Assembly (NCBI RefSeq): GCF_001423525.1
Contig: NZ_LMOI01000020.1
Location: forward strand, 62,960-126,959
From: Arthrobacter sp. Leaf137
Lineage (GTDB): Bacteria > Actinomycetota > Actinomycetes > Actinomycetales > Micrococcaceae
DNA: 64,000 bases
Direction of reading: 5' to 3'
Shown: positions 1 to 8,894 of the stretch, in pieces
Position numbering within the stretch: the first letter of the stretch is position 1
Layout of the letters: every line of letters starts with the position of its first letter
Made by a program: the position numbers and the translations under genes
The notes under the pieces: model-generated
What the model was told of the DNA's origin: nothing
Databases searched by the model: none
What the model saw: the letters and a program-made list of their open reading frames with translations, nothing else

Positions 1-13
1 GGTTGGCAAATCG

Positions 14-33
14 ATAGTAAGCATGATTACTAT
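14..33. promoter_or_regulatory. Inverted repeat upstream of the GlsB-like gene
   Basis: Perfect 7-bp arms ATAGTAA (14-20) and TTACTAT (27-33) surround a 6-base loop. The element lies about 65 bp before the start of the GlsB/YeaQ-like gene at 98. It is AT-rich in an otherwise GC-rich window, which fits an operator or promoter-proximal site. No regulator can be named. Confidence 0.4.
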
Positions 34-97
34 TAGGGCAGAGGATGAATTGCCTCCGGAATCCGGGGGCGTCCTTACTTAGGAAGAGGAGCGAAAA

Positions 98-364
98 ATG
101 GGTTTCATTGCATTTCTGATTCTCGGACTTATTGCCGGTGCGATTGCAAAGGCGATCCTTCCGGGACGCCAGGGCGGCGGCTGGATCATCACCCTGGTGC
201 TGGGCGTCGTAGGTGCCCTCCTTGGCGGATGGATCGGCGGCGCGCTGTTCGGCGGCGGACTGCAGGAGTTCTTCTCGCTGCAGACCTGGCTGCTGGCGAT
301 CCTCGGATCGCTGATCGTCCTTGCGATCTACGGCATGGTCACTAAGCGCGGTGCGCGCCGCTAA
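98..364 (+). CDS. GlsB/YeaQ/YmgE family stress-response membrane protein
   Basis: Small integral membrane protein of 88 residues in the transglycosylase-associated (GlsB/YeaQ/YmgE) family. Despite the name, the family has no shown transglycosylase activity and is linked to general stress. It has three hydrophobic segments: roughly residues 2-18, 29-50 (glycine-rich) and 62-80. The N-terminal GLIAGAIAKAILPGRQGGG and the basic C-terminal tail after the last helix are typical of the family. The start is well supported: GGAAGAGGAG lies just upstream of the ATG. A Rho-independent terminator follows at 386-420, so it is probably monocistronic. Family assignment is firm; the cellular role is not. 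Confidence 0.88.
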   Translation: MGFIAFLILGLIAGAIAKAILPGRQGGGWIITLVLGVVGALLGGWIGGALFGGGLQEFFSLQTWLLAILGSLIVLAIYGMVTKRGARR

Positions 365-385
365 CGCAGCGCCCACAGCCAGGGA

Positions 386-420
386 ACCGGCCTGGGGAGG
401 ACATCCCCGGGCCGGTTTTC
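386..420 (+). terminator. Rho-independent terminator after the GlsB-like gene
   Basis: A 13-bp stem (386-398 with 404-416, one G-T pair) closes a 5-base loop and runs into TTTT. It lies 22 bp after the GlsB-like stop codon. Confidence 0.8.
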
Positions 421-487
421 ACTTTTCCGGCCACGGCATTGCAGCCGGGCCGGACCTGGAAACCTTCTTTCGGAGCAGGAGTTCACA

Positions 488-886
488 ATGAAAAACAAGC
501 TTCTTTTGGGTGTTGGAGTTGCCGTCGGTTACGTCCTTGGATCTAGGTCAGGACGCGCTGCCTACGACAAGCTGAAAGCCCGCGCCGCCGGAGTCTGGGA
601 CAGCAAACCCGTTCAGGACAAAGTGGCAGTTGCTACCGAGGCCATCAAAGAGAAAGCCCCGGATGTAGCCGACCAACTGTCAGAGGCAGCCCGGCGTGCC
701 GGAACCGTATTGGGCTCGGCGATGCACCGCGATGACTCCTCCGGGAAGTCCACGCCATCCAGCCACGACACCTCGCCAACCACCGGTGTAACGGGCGGGC
801 TGGGCGGAGACCACATTCCGGCCCACAGCACGCATCCGGAAACCACGAACCTCGGCACCACCAGTGAGGGCAACTCCAAGAGCTAG
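488..886 (+). CDS. YtxH-like small membrane-anchored protein
   Basis: 132-residue protein. A short hydrophobic N-terminus (about residues 4-18, LLLGVGVAVGYVLGSRSGR) is followed by an amphipathic, Lys/Ala/Glu-rich helix to about residue 75. The rest is a low-complexity Ser/Thr/Gly/His tail that is probably disordered. The Gly-rich membrane anchor plus helical region resembles the YtxH family, usually linked to stress. No catalytic motif is visible. AGGAG lies seven bases before the ATG. It follows the GlsB-like gene and its terminator, so it probably has its own promoter at 421-480. Function unknown. Confidence 0.7.
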   Translation: MKNKLLLGVGVAVGYVLGSRSGRAAYDKLKARAAGVWDSKPVQDKVAVATEAIKEKAPDVADQLSEAARRAGTVLGSAMHRDDSSGKSTPSSHDTSPTTGVTGGLGGDHIPAHSTHPETTNLGTTSEGNSKS

Positions 887-1111
887 CCGCTCCGCGGAGG
901 CAGGCACCCCGGGCGAACCCCCGATTGACAAGGGGCTCCCGCCTTCCGTGTGCTACAACTGATTCGCCTTGCCGGCCGTCGCGATCCTTGGGGGACGCGC
1001 CGGCCGGCAGCGTGTTTAAGCACTGCCTGCTGCGCCCTGCCCGTTCAGCACTGCCTGTCTGGGACAGCCGTCAGCCGGTCATCGAACCGATCACTCGTGG
1101 GCGGCCGACAC

Positions 1112-1297
1112 CTAGGATCCGGCGTCGGGCCATTGGTTGGGGTCATAACCGTTAATCCCCGGCACACGCCGTGCCGGCCGGAGGCTCTCCATGTCTTCGG
1201 CATGCTCAGGGGAAACGGATTCCCCATTCACAGCGGCGTCCTTACCCGACTCCTCAGGATCCTCCCGGACCGTCTTGCCCCGTTCCTTGCCAGCCAT
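1112..1297 (-). CDS. Small hypothetical protein (61 aa)
   Basis: Very hydrophilic 61-residue protein, rich in Glu, Lys, Asp and Pro, ending in GINGYDPNQWPDAGS. It has no membrane segment or recognised domain. Support for it being real is a ribosome site (GGGAG about five bases before the ATG on the minus strand) and an acidic, non-shadow-like composition. Nothing in it or its neighbours indicates a function. The flanking stretches 887-1111 and 1298-1541 show no other gene. Confidence 0.5.
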   Translation of the reverse strand: MAGKERGKTVREDPEESGKDAAVNGESVSPEHAEDMESLRPARRVPGINGYDPNQWPDAGS

Positions 1298-1541
1298 TTG
1301 TCACTCCCGGCCCATTGTCGACGAAGGCCCGTCTGCATGAACCACTACGGCAACCCTAGTCCCGGGGGAACGCCGAAACCGCTGAATACCATCAAGAAAA
1401 TGGCATTTTCCTTGAGGTTTGGCCGCGCGTCCGCTCCGGCTGCGGGTGACGTGACCAGCCAGGAGACGTGCACGGGCCAGGTTTTCCACATAGGCGTTTG
1501 TGGGGGTCCTGATTGTCAGTGCCCTTTGGCAGAGTGGGGTC

Positions 1542-3470
1542 ATGGAAGCCATTGGGGAGAAGCTGACGGAGAGCGAAGACTCTTCGGGCTTCCTGCCGCT
1601 GGGCTTCCGCTCCAGCAGTCAGCCTTCCTCCGTGCACGAGACCGGGCCACACGTCCGCGCGACAGCGCACGACGCCGGGCGGCACGTCCGTGCGACACGG
1701 TACCTCCGGCCCGTCCCCGGCTACCCCGTAACGGACCAATCACCGGTGCAACCGCTGGACCCGGCTTTGGACTTGTCTGCTCTGATCGCAGGGGTGGCTG
1801 GGGCGGCGGTCGCAGCCCGGGAAGCACTGCATACTTCCTGTTACCCCGAGGCGGCCATGTTCGCCGCGGAGGTCGAAGAGCTCGCCCGCTGCGTGGAGTA
1901 CCTCCAGCTCATTGCCGCCGGAGCCGTGGACCACACCCGCACCCTCGCGATCAACGACGCCGCCGCCCGGGCCACTACCAACCGGAGCGCCCGCCGCACC
2001 ACCACCGGGGCCAGCGCCTGGGCCGCCAGCGGCACCGAAACCCTCAACGAAACCGACGCCAGCTGGCCCACACCCTCACCCACCGGAGCACCCGCCGTGG
2101 TGAGGTCCCCGGCCGATGACGGCTGCCGGAACACCGCTGACTTCCTCCGGCTCCGGCTCCGCATCTCCATCCGCGAAGCCCGCCGCCGCCTCACCCTCGC
2201 CCACCAAACCCTGCCCGGCACCACCCTCACCGGCGCACCCACGCCCCCACCACACGAACACCTCGCCACCACCCTCGCACCGGCCGACCCCAGCACCGGC
2301 CGGCCCGCGACCACCGACACACCACCACGCACCATCACAGCACCCGCCGTGTCCTCCCACGCGGCCACCATCATCACCGCCACCCTCGACCGGCTACAAC
2401 ACCACACCACTCCCGAAACACTGCATGGCATTGAACACCACCTCGCCCACGCCGCCACCACCGCAGACCCCGACTTCCTCGCCCGCCTTGCCCAGCGCCT
2501 CACCGAAACCATCGACGCCGACGGCGCCGAACCCACCGAAGAAGCACTCCGCCACACCCAAGGCGCCTTTATCCGCAAACCCCGCCACGGCCTCCACCAC
2601 GTGGAAATCTTCGCCACCACCGACCAATACGAACACCTCGTCACCGCCATGAACATCGCCACCAACCCGCGGACCACCACCCCAAACACCAGCAGCAACC
2701 GCGGAAACACAGACGGCGCAGTCACCAGTGCCTCAACCACGGCCACCTCACCCAGCGACGGCACCGGCACCGGCAATGCCGTAGAAACCGCCTACCCCGA
2801 CGGCACAGACGAAAAGAACCTCCCGGACCTGGAGCGCCGCACCCGTCCCCAGCAACAACTCGACGGCATCATCACCGCCGTCAAAACCGCCCTCACCACC
2901 TTCCAGCTGCCCACCACCGGCGGCAACAGACCCCAAATCATCGCCACCATCAACCACCACGACCTCTTCCCCGCTGCCGCTCCCACGCCCGCCACACCCC
3001 ACACACCGGCCGCGGGAACCTTTGCCTTCACTGGGCCCGTCGCCGCCACCACCCTGCGCAAAATCGCCTGCGACGCCGACATCATCCCCGCACTCCTGGG
3101 CACCAACAGCGAGATCCTCGACCTCGGACGCAAAACCAGACTCTTCACCCCAGCCCAACGCCTCGCCCTCACGGCACGCGACCAAGGCTGCACCTTCCCC
3201 AACTGCACCATCCCCGCCCCCTGGTGCGAAGCACACCACATCACCTACTGGTCACACGGCGGCCACACCAACACCACCAACGGCACCCTCCTCTGCACCC
3301 ATCACCACCACCTCATCCACAAAGAACACTGGACCATTACCACCACCGGCGGCATCCCGGCCTTTATCCCCCCACCCCACATCGACCCCACCCAAACGCC
3401 CCAACAAAACCACTACTTCAAACCACCACAGTTCCCCCCACAACCGGCAACCAACGCCCCCTGGCCATGA
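1542..3470 (+). CDS. DUF222 / HNH endonuclease signature protein
   Basis: 642-residue member of the large actinobacterial DUF222 (13E12 repeat) plus HNH family. The DUF222 region covers about residues 60-280. A long Thr/Ala/Pro-rich linker with probable disorder follows (about 380-440), and a C-terminal HNH zinc-finger nuclease motif lies around residues 545-605. That motif shows GCTFPNC, then WCEAHHI, then LLCTHHHHLIH, which are the metal and catalytic Cys/His positions. The family is often multi-copy and sometimes linked to mobile DNA, but its role is not established. The frame is open from a GTG at 1500; the ATG at 1542 is preferred for position only, since no strong ribosome site is visible. 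The coding strand is strongly C-rich (ACC, CAC, CCC codons). Confidence 0.85.
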   Translation: MEAIGEKLTESEDSSGFLPLGFRSSSQPSSVHETGPHVRATAHDAGRHVRATRYLRPVPGYPVTDQSPVQPLDPALDLSALIAGVAGAAVAAREALHTSCYPEAAMFAAEVEELARCVEYLQLIAAGAVDHTRTLAINDAAARATTNRSARRTTTGASAWAASGTETLNETDASWPTPSPTGAPAVVRSPADDGCRNTADFLRLRLRISIREARRRLTLAHQTLPGTTLTGAPTPPPHEHLATTLAPADPSTGRPATTDTPPRTITAPAVSSHAATIITATLDRLQHHTTPETLHGIEHHLAHAATTADPDFLARLAQRLTETIDADGAEPTEEALRHTQGAFIRKPRHGLHHVEIFATTDQYEHLVTAMNIATNPRTTTPNTSSNRGNTDGAVTSASTTATSPSDGTGTGNAVETAYPDGTDEKNLPDLERRTRPQQQLDGIITAVKTALTTFQLPTTGGNRPQIIATINHHDLFPAAAPTPATPHTPAAGTFAFTGPVAATTLRKIACDADIIPALLGTNSEILDLGRKTRLFTPAQRLALTARDQGCTFPNCTIPAPWCEAHHITYWSHGGHTNTTNGTLLCTHHHHLIHKEHWTITTTGGIPAFIPPPHIDPTQTPQQNHYFKPPQFPPQPATNAPWP

Positions 3471-3685
3471 CCATGGCAAAGGCAGCTGACTAACTCCGAA
3501 ACATCAGGAGCGATCGGCCCGCTACCGGTAAAGCGGGTGGCGGGGCCGGTGCAACACGCGACGGTTCGAACGCCAGCCCAATCAAGCAAGTCTCTACACA
3601 GCCCTTTCCGGCTCCGACGCGACTCCATGTGAAAAGTTGGGCGGACGGCGGCCAGGATATGACGCATGGCGCCCCCAAAGGCACC

Positions 3686-4678
3686 CTAGTTGCGGGCGCT
3701 CCCCACCACGACTGTTCCATCGAGTTCCTCTGAATGAACGGTGGTCACAGAGAGCCCTTCGGCGGCCACGAGCGCGGCGGTACCGTCGGCCTGCTGCCCG
3801 CTGGTTTCGATGAGAAGGTGGCCTTGCGGCGCGAGCCAGTTTTTAACGCCTGCTGCCACACGGCGGTGAAAGTCGAGCCCGTCCGTGCCGCCGTCGAGGG
3901 AAATAAGCGGTTCGTGAACGCGCGCCTCCGACGGCATGGTTCTGATGGCATGGGTGGGAACGTACGGTGCGTTGACGGCGAGGACATCGACCCTGCCTCT
4001 AAGACCTCGAGGGAGCGCATCGAACAGATCACCGGCGTGGACGTGGCCTCCGAGAGCCTCGAGATTGCTCCGCGCACACTCCACAGCTACGGGATCAATA
4101 TCCGCCGCGTGCAGTTCTGCTCGTGGGAATCGTCGTGCAAGGGCCGCACCAACGGCTCCGGAACCGCAACATAAGTCCACCACCACACCACCGAAGAAAG
4201 CATTTCCCCGAGGGCCTTGGACCGCTGTGGCGATGCCGGACAAGGAATCACCCGAAACGGCGCCACGTGAAGAACTACCCTCCCCCGATATCAGCTCAGC
4301 GGCAAGCCAAACCAACAGTTCGGTCCGCCGCCGGGGAACGAAAACACCGGAACGGACCGCCATGCGGTGGCCATCGAACTCTGCCCAGCCCAGGATGCAC
4401 TCCAGCGGAACACCGGCCACCCGGCGCCGCACACAGTCTGCCAACTCGGCGGGGCTGGCCGCCCGCTCGAGGAGAAGCAGGGCTTCCTCCTCGGCAAACA
4501 CGCAGCCGGCGGCCCGCAGGGCGTCCGCCACCATGACGGCCCCCATGCCCAACTGTTTCGGACTTCCGGAGGACGGGACAGAATGCAACGTGCTCCCCTT
4601 CGGAATGAGTGCGGGCACTAGGGGTTGCCCCGCGCTAGGCGACTGGACGGCAAGAGAGCGAACCTGAGGCGACAACAT
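3686..4678 (-). CDS. PrmC/HemK-related putative protein N5-glutamine methyltransferase
   Basis: SAM-dependent class I methyltransferase of the PrmC-related actinobacterial family. The SAM-binding loop DLCCGSGAVGAAL lies at about residues 169-181, followed by an acidic residue at the end of beta-2 (AADIDPVAVE). The catalytic NPPY motif of true PrmC is replaced by NAPYVPT, which is characteristic of this paralogous group. True PrmC methylates the GGQ glutamine of release factors; the substrate here is unknown. The frame gives 330 residues, about 45 more than the family core, so an internal ATG (MGAVMVADAL) may be the real start. The upstream ATG at 4678 has only a weak GGTGGA site. It is transcribed away from the lactonase gene. 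Confidence 0.75.
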   Translation of the reverse strand: MLSPQVRSLAVQSPSAGQPLVPALIPKGSTLHSVPSSGSPKQLGMGAVMVADALRAAGCVFAEEEALLLLERAASPAELADCVRRRVAGVPLECILGWAEFDGHRMAVRSGVFVPRRRTELLVWLAAELISGEGSSSRGAVSGDSLSGIATAVQGPRGNAFFGGVVVDLCCGSGAVGAALARRFPRAELHAADIDPVAVECARSNLEALGGHVHAGDLFDALPRGLRGRVDVLAVNAPYVPTHAIRTMPSEARVHEPLISLDGGTDGLDFHRRVAAGVKNWLAPQGHLLIETSGQQADGTAALVAAEGLSVTTVHSEELDGTVVVGSARN

Positions 4679-4777
4679 CAGCCATCGGATCCACCTCCAT
4701 CTGCCTGGCTGGAAATTTCATCGTAATTGACGCGACGCCGCCGCGGCAGGGGCTGTGTTTATTGGCAGGATGGAGCC

Positions 4778-5854
4778 ATGACATCTGCTTCCGGGACACC
4801 TGCCACAGAGGGCCAAGCTCCTCACACCGCCATCATCTGGACTGGCGCCTACACCCCGGACGGCGGCGGACGCGCAGAGGGCATCGGCGCCCTCCGCGCC
4901 AACGGGGACGGGAGCCTGGAATGGCTCGGCACGGCAGCGGAGGCCCAGTCGCCGTCATTCGTTGCCGTCCATCCGACCCTTCCCGTGGTGTACGCGGTGG
5001 CGGAGCAGCGCAGGATGGTTCAGGCCTACCGGCACGTCGGCGGCCACACGCTGGAACCGATGGGCACACCCTGGCCGGCAGGCGAGGCCACCTGCCACGT
5101 TGCAGTAGACCCGCAGGGCCGCTTCGTCACCGCGACCTGCTGGGGAGACGGACAGGTCCTGCTCTACGAACTGGATGCCGACGGCGGGATCACGGAGCGG
5201 TTCCCGGCCACGCTGTCGGTTGATCCGCATGCGGCCCACTCCCCCGATGAACGCCGGCAGAGCAGGGCGCATACCAGCCTGATGCTGCAGGACGGGCGGG
5301 TCATGACCACAGACCTGGGCCACGACACACTCCGAATCTGGACCTACAAACCCGGAACCGGGCTGGTGGCCGATCATGAAGTTGCCCTGCCTTTTGGCAG
5401 CGGCCCCCGGCACCTGGCGCAGCACTCAAGCGGGAACGTGTTCGTCGTCTCCGAATACTCCATCGAGGTCTTTGTTGTCCGGCCGGAAGCCGGAATTTTC
5501 GAGCTGGTGTTCCGTGGCCCCGCAACACTGGGAGGTGCCAGGGACGGCGACTCGGCCGCCGAAATCTGCCTCGGCCCAGGCGGCACCTTTGCGTACGCCG
5601 GCGTCCGCGGATCCAACCGGATCAGCGTGCTTGAGGTGGGCAGCGACGGCAGCGAACTGCTACCTGTGCAGGACGTGTACAGCGGCGGCGACTGGCCCCG
5701 GCACCACCTGGTCCAGGGGCCCTGGCTCCACGTTGCCCACGAGCGCTCCGACAACGTGGCCACTTTCGCCCTTGACCCAGGGACAGGCCTTCCCGGACCG
5801 GTGGCCCACAACGTCAAAACTCCTTCGCCCACCGCCCTGGTACCAAACGGCTGA
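4778..5854 (+). CDS. Lactonase family beta-propeller protein (6-phosphogluconolactonase-like)
   Basis: 358-residue protein of the cytosolic seven-bladed propeller lactonase (YbhE/Pgl) family, which hydrolyses sugar lactones such as 6-phosphogluconolactone. Signature stretches are SPSFVAVHPTLPVVYAVAE near the N-terminus, CHVAVDPQGRFV, PFGSGPRHLAQH in the middle, and GGDWPRHHLVQGPWLHVAHE near the C-terminus. Length matches the family. GGATGGAG directly before the ATG at 4778 decides the start; the frame is open from 4727. It stands alone. The substrate cannot be read from sequence. Confidence 0.8.
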   Translation: MTSASGTPATEGQAPHTAIIWTGAYTPDGGGRAEGIGALRANGDGSLEWLGTAAEAQSPSFVAVHPTLPVVYAVAEQRRMVQAYRHVGGHTLEPMGTPWPAGEATCHVAVDPQGRFVTATCWGDGQVLLYELDADGGITERFPATLSVDPHAAHSPDERRQSRAHTSLMLQDGRVMTTDLGHDTLRIWTYKPGTGLVADHEVALPFGSGPRHLAQHSSGNVFVVSEYSIEVFVVRPEAGIFELVFRGPATLGGARDGDSAAEICLGPGGTFAYAGVRGSNRISVLEVGSDGSELLPVQDVYSGGDWPRHHLVQGPWLHVAHERSDNVATFALDPGTGLPGPVAHNVKTPSPTALVPNG

Positions 5855-5975
5855 CACAGCCGCGCCATGCGAGCACCGGACATGAGGCGGCCCAAGCCGC
5901 GAAAGTGAGCTTTCCGGCTGCCTCCACCAGGCAATTTCCTAAACACTGGAGTAATCCTGCGCCAGCGCCTACGGT

Positions 5976-5991
5976 TGTGATGTGGTTCACA
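5976..5991. promoter_or_regulatory. CRP/GlxR-type binding site upstream of the alpha-amylase gene
   Basis: The sequence TGTGATGTGGTTCACA is an exact match to the CRP-family consensus TGTGA-N6-TCACA. It lies about 100 bp before the amylase start, where catabolite or carbon-source control by a Crp/GlxR-like protein would be expected. A perfect palindrome abuts it at 5992-6005. Confidence 0.7.
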
Positions 5992-6005
5992 GGAAGCATG
6001 CTTCC
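5992..6005. promoter_or_regulatory. Perfect 14-bp palindrome next to the CRP-type site
   Basis: GGAAGCATGCTTCC is fully self-complementary and begins at the base after the CRP-type site. It is a candidate operator for a second, unidentified regulator of the amylase gene. The rest of 5855-6091 holds no gene. Confidence 0.4.
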
Positions 6006-6091
6006 CTTCGGACCCGGCGGCACCCGTGCCGCACCAACCCTTGCCGACAGCAAGCCTGTAAAGCAGCGCCGCTACCAGGAAGGTCTCACCC

Positions 6092-8884
6092 TTGATACTC
6101 CGCACCCCCACCGGCGTGCCCCCACGCGCCACGACACCAACGCCACTCCGTGCCCGCACCCGAAGCGGCACTGCCGCCCGGCGGGCCGCCGTCGGGCTCC
6201 TCGCGGCAACCGTCGCCATCTCCACTGCGTCGCTCCCGGCGCAGGCCGCCCCTGCCCCGAAGGACCCGGCATCGGCGGCCCAGCACTCGCTCCGCACCCC
6301 TGTGACCGACGAGAATTTCTACTTCGTCATGGCGGACAGGTTCAGCAACGGCAGCACCGCCAATGACCAGGGAGGCTTGGGCTCCGATCCCATGGTGTCC
6401 GGCTTCGACCCCACCAAGAAGGGCTTTTACAACGGCGGTGACCTGTCCGGGCTCCGAAACAAGATCGACTACATCCAGGGCCTCGGCACCACGTCGATCT
6501 GGCTCACGCCCAGCTTCAAGAACAAGGCCGTGCAGCCCGAGGACAAATCGGCCGGCTACCACGGCTACTGGGTCACCGACTTTACCCAGATCGATCCCCA
6601 TCTGGGCACCAACGCCGAACTCAAGGCACTCATCGACGAAGCCCACGCCCGCGGAATGAAGGTCTACTTCGACATCATCACCAACCACACGGCGGACGTC
6701 ATCGGCTACGGCGACAAGAACGATCGGAAGGGTTACGTCGCCAAGGACGCCGTCCCCTACAAAACTGCCGACGGGCAGTCCTTCGATGACCGCGACTACG
6801 CGGGGACGGACGCGTTCCCGAAACTGGATGCCGGCACCTCGTTCCCTTACAAACCCGTCCTGGAACCCGGCGAAGAGGACCTCAAGGTCCCGGCGTGGCT
6901 CAACGATCCCACCCTGTATCACAACAGGGGTGACACCACCTTCACCGGCGAGGATTCGTTCTACGGGGACTTCTTCGGCCTGGACGACCTGTTCACCGAA
7001 CACCCCGCGGTGGTCAACGGCATGAAGGACATCTACAAGAACTGGATCCGCGACTTCGGGGTTGACGGTTTCCGGATCGACACCATGAAGCACGTTAACG
7101 ACGAGTTCTGGCAGGACTTCGGTCCGGACGTGCTCAACTACGCAAAGGAACAGGGCAAGGACGAGTTCTTCATGTTCGGCGAGGTCTTCGACACCTCCAA
7201 GAGCTTCACGTCGCAGTTCACTACGCGGAACCGGATGCAGGCCGTCCTCGACTTCCCGTTTCAGGACGCCGCGCGGAACTTCGCATCCAAAGGCCAGGAC
7301 GCCGGTACGCTGCAGGATTTCTTCGCAGGCGACGACTGGTACACCGACGCTGATTCAAACGCCTACCAACTCCCTACATTCCTGGGCAACCATGACATGG
7401 GCCGCATCGGCAGCTTCATCACTGCCGACAATCCCGGAGCCACGGACGCCGAGAAGGTGGCCCGCGACCGGCTGGCCCACGAACTCATGTACTTCTCCCG
7501 CGGCAACCCCGTGATCTACTACGGGGACGAACAAGGCTTCACCGGGCCGGGTGGAGACCAGGACGCCCGGCAAACGCTGTTCGCCAGCCAAGTGCCGGAA
7601 TACCTGGACGACGATCTGCTCGGCACCGACGCCACCCACGCCGCGGACAACTTCAACACCGCCCATCCGCTCTACACCGGGATCAGCGAACTGGCTGCCC
7701 TCACCAGGGAACATCCCACCTTGCGGAACGGCGCCCAGCAAGGCCGCTACGCCTCCGACGGCCCCGGCATCTATGCTTTCTCCCGCACCGATGCCCAGGA
7801 CCAGCGCGAATACGTGGTGGCACTGAACAACAGCGAGGAGCCCCAGACCGCCGAAGTTCCCACCTACATCGCCAAGCGAAACTACACCCGCATCTACGGA
7901 GACGCAGCAGCCAGGGCCAAGACCTCCGACGCCGGCACCCTGACGGTCAGCGTGCCGCCACTTTCGGCCGTGGTCTACCAGTCCGCCGGCCGTATCCCGC
8001 ACTCCAAGTCCGCTCCCGCCGTCGTCCTTCAGCAGCCGGCGCCGGCAGCCGGCGACAACGGGCGCCTTCAGGTGACGGCCGACGTCGGCGGTACTTCGTT
8101 CTACGAGGTCACCTTCGAGGCGAAGCAGGCGGGCGGAAACTGGACGCCGATCGGCACCGACGACGCCGCGCCGTACCAGGTGTTCCATGACGTCGCTGCC
8201 CTGGACGCCGGGGCCTCCGTCGAGTACCGCGCCACAGTGCTCGACAACGGCGGGCATACCGCCACCAGCCAGGCACGCAACGCAAGCGTTCCTGCCCCGG
8301 TCCTGACCCTGCAGCAGCCCGCAGAGGGCAGCAACGTCCAGGGCGCCGTTGGGCTCAGCGCCACGGCCGACCCCGAAAAGGCCAGCCACGTGGTGTCCTT
8401 CCAGCGGAGCGTCAGCGGCGGAGAGTGGACCGCCGTGGGAACTGACGGTTCCTCCCCCGTGTACTCGGCCACCGATGACATCTCCGCCCTGGCCGACGGC
8501 ACCACGGTGCAGTACCGCGCCCTCATGTCCGGGCCCGGGTTCAGCGTTGCCAGCGGGACGCGGACGGTCACCGTGGGTGAGGCGCCGCAGCCGGCTTCGG
8601 TGGCGGTGGCCGGATCACTAAACAAGGCGCTGGGCTGCGCGGCGGACTGGGACCCTGCCTGCGCGCAGGCCCAACTGGTCCTGGACCCGGCGGACCGGAT
8701 CTGGCGGTTGACGGCGGACCTGCCGGCAGGGACCTACGAGTACAAGGCGGCCCTTAACGGCAACTGGGATGTGAACTACGGTGCGGACGGCCAACCCGCC
8801 GGACAGAACATCGTCCTGGACCACCCGGGCGGCGCGGTCACCTTCCGGTATGACCACTCCACCCATGTGATCACCGCCGGATAG
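6092..8884 (+). CDS. Secreted GH13 alpha-amylase-type glycoside hydrolase with Ig-like and X25 modules
   Basis: 930-residue extracellular starch-degrading enzyme. An Arg-rich N-terminus and hydrophobic core ending in PAQAA near residue 52 form a signal peptide. The GH13 (alpha/beta)8 domain follows (about 65-560). Nucleophile Asp330 sits in DGFRIDTMKH, acid/base Glu364 in FGEVFD, and Asp435 in GNHDMGR. A beta-sandwich domain ends near residue 635. Two similar Ig/fibronectin-like repeats follow (about 645-740 and 745-830), then a C-terminal pullulanase-type X25 module (about 838-930, WDPAC... YEYKAALNGNWDVNYG) likely to bind alpha-glucan. The TTG at 6092 is preceded by AGGAAGG at good spacing; a GTG at 6116 is an alternative. 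CRP-type control is likely. Amylase, pullulanase or cyclomaltodextrinase activity cannot be separated by eye. Confidence 0.88.
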   Translation: MILRTPTGVPPRATTPTPLRARTRSGTAARRAAVGLLAATVAISTASLPAQAAPAPKDPASAAQHSLRTPVTDENFYFVMADRFSNGSTANDQGGLGSDPMVSGFDPTKKGFYNGGDLSGLRNKIDYIQGLGTTSIWLTPSFKNKAVQPEDKSAGYHGYWVTDFTQIDPHLGTNAELKALIDEAHARGMKVYFDIITNHTADVIGYGDKNDRKGYVAKDAVPYKTADGQSFDDRDYAGTDAFPKLDAGTSFPYKPVLEPGEEDLKVPAWLNDPTLYHNRGDTTFTGEDSFYGDFFGLDDLFTEHPAVVNGMKDIYKNWIRDFGVDGFRIDTMKHVNDEFWQDFGPDVLNYAKEQGKDEFFMFGEVFDTSKSFTSQFTTRNRMQAVLDFPFQDAARNFASKGQDAGTLQDFFAGDDWYTDADSNAYQLPTFLGNHDMGRIGSFITADNPGATDAEKVARDRLAHELMYFSRGNPVIYYGDEQGFTGPGGDQDARQTLFASQVPEYLDDDLLGTDATHAADNFNTAHPLYTGISELAALTREHPTLRNGAQQGRYASDGPGIYAFSRTDAQDQREYVVALNNSEEPQTAEVPTYIAKRNYTRIYGDAAARAKTSDAGTLTVSVPPLSAVVYQSAGRIPHSKSAPAVVLQQPAPAAGDNGRLQVTADVGGTSFYEVTFEAKQAGGNWTPIGTDDAAPYQVFHDVAALDAGASVEYRATVLDNGGHTATSQARNASVPAPVLTLQQPAEGSNVQGAVGLSATADPEKASHVVSFQRSVSGGEWTAVGTDGSSPVYSATDDISALADGTTVQYRALMSGPGFSVASGTRTVTVGEAPQPASVAVAGSLNKALGCAADWDPACAQAQLVLDPADRIWRLTADLPAGTYEYKAALNGNWDVNYGADGQPAGQNIVLDHPGGAVTFRYDHSTHVITAG

Positions 8885-8894
8885 CGGCGCTGAC

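Noticed and set aside
1841..2776. 311-codon minus-strand open frame opposite the DUF222/HNH gene
   Set aside because: Val/Arg/Ser-rich shadow of the extreme C-rich coding strand; no ribosome site or domain.
3560..3610. Stretch with GGTTCGAA that resembles a tRNA T-arm
   Set aside because: No cloverleaf, acceptor stem or anticodon arm can be built around it.
3730..3739. CTGAATGAAC resembling the operator motif at 33168 and 39461
   Set aside because: It lies inside the methyltransferase gene and lacks the second arm.
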